From positions 1-14,692 of the forward strand of contig CAIFEU010000062.1 in assembly GCA_903789505.1 (NCBI GenBank): a stretch of DNA of 14,692 nucleotides, written 5' to 3'. The stretch comes from an uncultured Coriobacteriales bacterium. Its GTDB lineage: Bacteria; Actinomycetota; Coriobacteriia; Coriobacteriales; UMGS124. The translations under genes and the position numbers were made by a program. Within the stretch, counting starts at the first letter, position 1. Each line of letters opens with the position of its first letter. Shown piece by piece: positions 13,062 through 14,692 of the stretch. Under the pieces are notes generated by a model. It worked only from the letters and a program-made list of their open reading frames with translations, was not told the DNA's origin and ran no database searches.

Positions 13062-13793
13062 ATGGCGGACAGGAGGGCGCTACGCACCGAGGGGTATCTC
13101 AAAGAGGCCCTCATCGGCATTCTGAGGGAGAAGCCACTCGAGAAAACGACCCTCAAGGAGGTGCTCGAGCGGGCGGGTGTGAGCAAGAAAGCATTCTATG
13201 CACACTACAAGGATATCATTGACCTGGCCATTTCCTGTTATCTGTGGCCGACATGGGACTGGCGCGTCGCTCCTCAGAACCATCCGCTGAGAAGCGCTCG
13301 CGATGTGCGCACGCTGTATGGCTACATTCTTGGCAGAATCGTCGACCAGCTACGTTTCTCACGCGAGAACCCCAATCTGGCGCGTGCGGTGCTGTTCAAC
13401 GTGGGTCGGTCGCCGTACTTCGATCGAGCGGTGCTCGATGGTGGGGTCACGTATCTCACGAACTTTGCCGTCGACAGCGCCGAACTTGCGGGGGGCTACG
13501 GAGGTGGGCTCGAGGGAGGCGCCCTGACGCCCGACATCTGCGCGCGTTACATCTTCGGCGGTTCCACTGCCCTCAAGCTTGATTGGCTGAGAAGGGGGAT
13601 GCTCGATGACGAGCAGACGGTCGCCAAGCGGGCGCTCATGCTCAATCTCCAGTGCATCTCTCTTCTGACTGGAGAATCCGTCTCGCACGACACAATCGAG
13701 TTCATACGAGACTGGACCTATGAGCCAGGCAACGATGCGGGGAAGGCCGCGGATGGCACCGTGGGTGGGGAGGGCGTTATCGCGGCGGGGTGA
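13062..13793 (+). CDS. TetR/AcrR-family transcriptional regulator, divergent from the exported flavodoxin
   Basis: 243 residues. The ATG at 13062 directly follows AGGGGGAGG, about 4 bases away; the frame is open 42 codons further upstream but that stretch covers the promoter region and has no ribosome site. The DNA-binding domain is at residues 5-55: LKEALIGILREKPLEKTTLKEVLERAGVSKKAFYAHY, then KDIIDLAI, the usual TetR layout. The C-terminal domain is of the small-molecule-binding type but of no subfamily I recognise; it ends in a Gly/Ala-rich tail. The 194-bp divergent gap to the exported flavodoxin gene points to local repression of that gene. Codon use is somewhat less GC-biased than in the ATPase region. 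Family certain; ligand unknown. Confidence 0.87.
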   Translation: MADRRALRTEGYLKEALIGILREKPLEKTTLKEVLERAGVSKKAFYAHYKDIIDLAISCYLWPTWDWRVAPQNHPLRSARDVRTLYGYILGRIVDQLRFSRENPNLARAVLFNVGRSPYFDRAVLDGGVTYLTNFAVDSAELAGGYGGGLEGGALTPDICARYIFGGSTALKLDWLRRGMLDDEQTVAKRALMLNLQCISLLTGESVSHDTIEFIRDWTYEPGNDAGKAADGTVGGEGVIAAG

Positions 13794-13826
13794 CGCGCGG
13801 GCACGAAGGCCGCGAGTGCGGTGCGT

Positions 13827-13911
13827 GGGGGGGCAGAACGTGCCGCCCCCGTCTAGGAGGCATCTCCAAGGCGGGGACGGCGTGCATAAAGGGGATGGAC
13901 ACCCCTTATGC
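13827..13911. terminator. Two hairpins between convergent TetR and flavoprotein genes
   Basis: First, GGGGGGGCA (13827-13835) with TGCCGCCCCC (13841-13850), a stem of about 9 pairs with one bulge and loop GAACG. Second, GCATAAAGGGG (13884-13894) with CCCCTTATGC (13902-13911), 10 pairs with one bulged A and a seven-base loop. The second has an AAA/TTT segment inside the stem but no free T tract on either strand. They probably terminate the two converging genes. Confidence 0.45.
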
Positions 13912-13930
13912 GTGGGCTCTCGAACCGGTC

Positions 13931-14692
13931 CTACCAGACCACCTTTGCTCCGTTTGCGACGTAGTCGCCGGGCTCAGGCACCTCGGTCACCGCGGCGGCG
14001 AGGGCCTCCTTGGCGGCGGTGTCGGCCGCTTCGACGTCGATGCCCTCCGCCTTGGCGAGCTGCTTGGCGAGGTGACGTCCCTCGGTCGTGGAGCGACCCG
14101 CAGCCGACCCAACGAGGTACTCGGGGTAGTTGTCGGCGAAGAAGCTGCCCGAGCAGTCGCCGATTGCGTACAGCCCGGGGATTGGCTCGAGGCAGGCATC
14201 GAGGACCTGCAGGTCGGAGTTGATGCGCAGGCCGTCCAGCGTGGTCAGCAGGCTCGCCCCGAACCAGCAGCCGTAGAACGGCGGGGTGCGCAGCTCGGAG
14301 AGGCGGTAGGCCTCCTTGCCGTAGTCGGAGTCCTCCTGGGCGTCGTAGAGCTCGTTGTACCGGTCGCAGGTGGCCAGGAACGCCTCCTTGTCCTCGCCCT
14401 CGAACCCCAGCTTGTCGGCCAGCTCGTCGAGCGTGTCGGCCTTCTTGAACAGGGTGCACCCGACGGCGTCGAGATAGGAGTCGATGTCGCCGCCGCTCTT
14501 CATGAACAGGCGCGTCACTGCCGCGCACCCGGTCTGCATGAAGCGGATGATGTCGTCCTTGGCGTTGCCGTCGAACACCTGGCAGAACACCCCGCCGGGC
14601 TGCCTGCCTGCGGCGAAGCAGATGTTGTCGTAGGGCGTGGACTCGTTGGCGAAGCGCTTGCCGCGGCGGTTGACCTTGAGGAACGGCTGGCT
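13931..14692 (-). CDS. FAD_binding_2-family flavoprotein, C-terminal part; N-terminus beyond right edge
   Basis: 253 residues are visible, open from the right edge to TAG at 13931-13933. The GTG at 14590 is internal: the residues upstream are the conserved family segment SQPFLKVNRRGKRFANEST. Two landmarks identify the family: GKRFANESTPYDN, equivalent to GxRFxNExxxRD of fumarate reductases, and LYAIGDCSGSFF...GRSTTEGRHLA near the end, equivalent to the FAD-contacting GLYGAGEVTGG...GR segment. The catalytic Arg (Arg402 of flavocytochrome c3) is replaced by Tyr, the HHTMGG motif is LLTTLDG, and the NRLGGN Arg segment reads NYPEYLVG. It is therefore not a fumarate reductase; a Tyr in this place recalls 3-ketosteroid dehydrogenase-like enzymes, but the substrate is unknown. 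No C-terminal FMN domain. Tat signal and FMN domain, if any, are outside the window. Confidence 0.82.
   Translation of the reverse strand, partial: SQPFLKVNRRGKRFANESTPYDNICFAAGRQPGGVFCQVFDGNAKDDIIRFMQTGCAAVTRLFMKSGGDIDSYLDAVGCTLFKKADTLDELADKLGFEGEDKEAFLATCDRYNELYDAQEDSDYGKEAYRLSELRTPPFYGCWFGASLLTTLDGLRINSDLQVLDACLEPIPGLYAIGDCSGSFFADNYPEYLVGSAAGRSTTEGRHLAKQLAKAEGIDVEAADTAAKEALAAAVTEVPEPGDYVANGAKVVW

Overview
The window is GC-rich, densely coded, and looks like a chromosomal segment of an anaerobic actinobacterium of the class Coriobacteriia (an Olsenella-, Atopobiaceae- or Eggerthellaceae-like gut or rumen organism). The basis is the high GC content, three FAD_binding_2 flavoproteins (the two with a visible N-terminus carry Tat signals and FMN-binding domains), short strong AGGGGG-type ribosome binding sites, and frequent GTG/TTG starts. 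No marker gene fixes the genus, so the placement is an inference. There are ten protein genes visible as whole or partial reading frames longer than 200 residues, one 35-residue membrane protein, and one recognisable riboswitch. I see no tRNA, rRNA, CRISPR array, insertion sequence or phage gene.

Layout. (1) 1-1685 (+): the 3' part of a secreted beta-helix carbohydrate-binding protein of the Cthe_2159 type, cut by the left edge. (2) 1843-3906 (-): a Tat-exported FMN/FAD flavoprotein with a complete fumarate-reductase-type active site. (3) 4176-7199: a TetR regulator (-) and a divergent heavy-metal P1B-type ATPase (+), separated by a perfect 12+3+12 bp inverted repeat that is the obvious operator. 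(4) 7249-10230: a LysR regulator (-) and a divergent Tat-exported, cysteine-rich FAD/FMN flavoprotein (+) whose active site does not match fumarate reductase. (5) 10316-11538: a promoter, a yybP-ykoY manganese riboswitch with an overlapping terminator, and a TerC-family membrane transporter (+). (6) 11621-11806: a well-formed promoter and a 35-residue membrane peptide gene, followed by two strong hairpins. (7) 12040-13793: a Tat-exported flavodoxin-fold oxidoreductase (-) and a divergent TetR regulator (+). (8) 13931-14692 (-): the C-terminal part of a third FAD_binding_2 flavoprotein, cut by the right edge.

How the genes fit together. Three regulator genes are each divergently paired with an effector gene (metal pump, flavoprotein, exported flavodoxin). 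This is the usual form of substrate- or metal-inducible single-gene respiratory or detoxification modules. The exported flavoproteins probably act outside the membrane on small organic acceptors or donors. Two of them carry the motif for covalent FMN attachment, so they need an ApbE flavin transferase encoded elsewhere. The riboswitch, TerC and possibly the P1B ATPase form a metal theme, most likely manganese export or delivery. The most unusual parts are the 17-cysteine flavoprotein, the exported flavodoxin-fold enzyme with its own TetR regulator, the uncharacterised 35-residue membrane peptide, and the three different flavoprotein active-site configurations.
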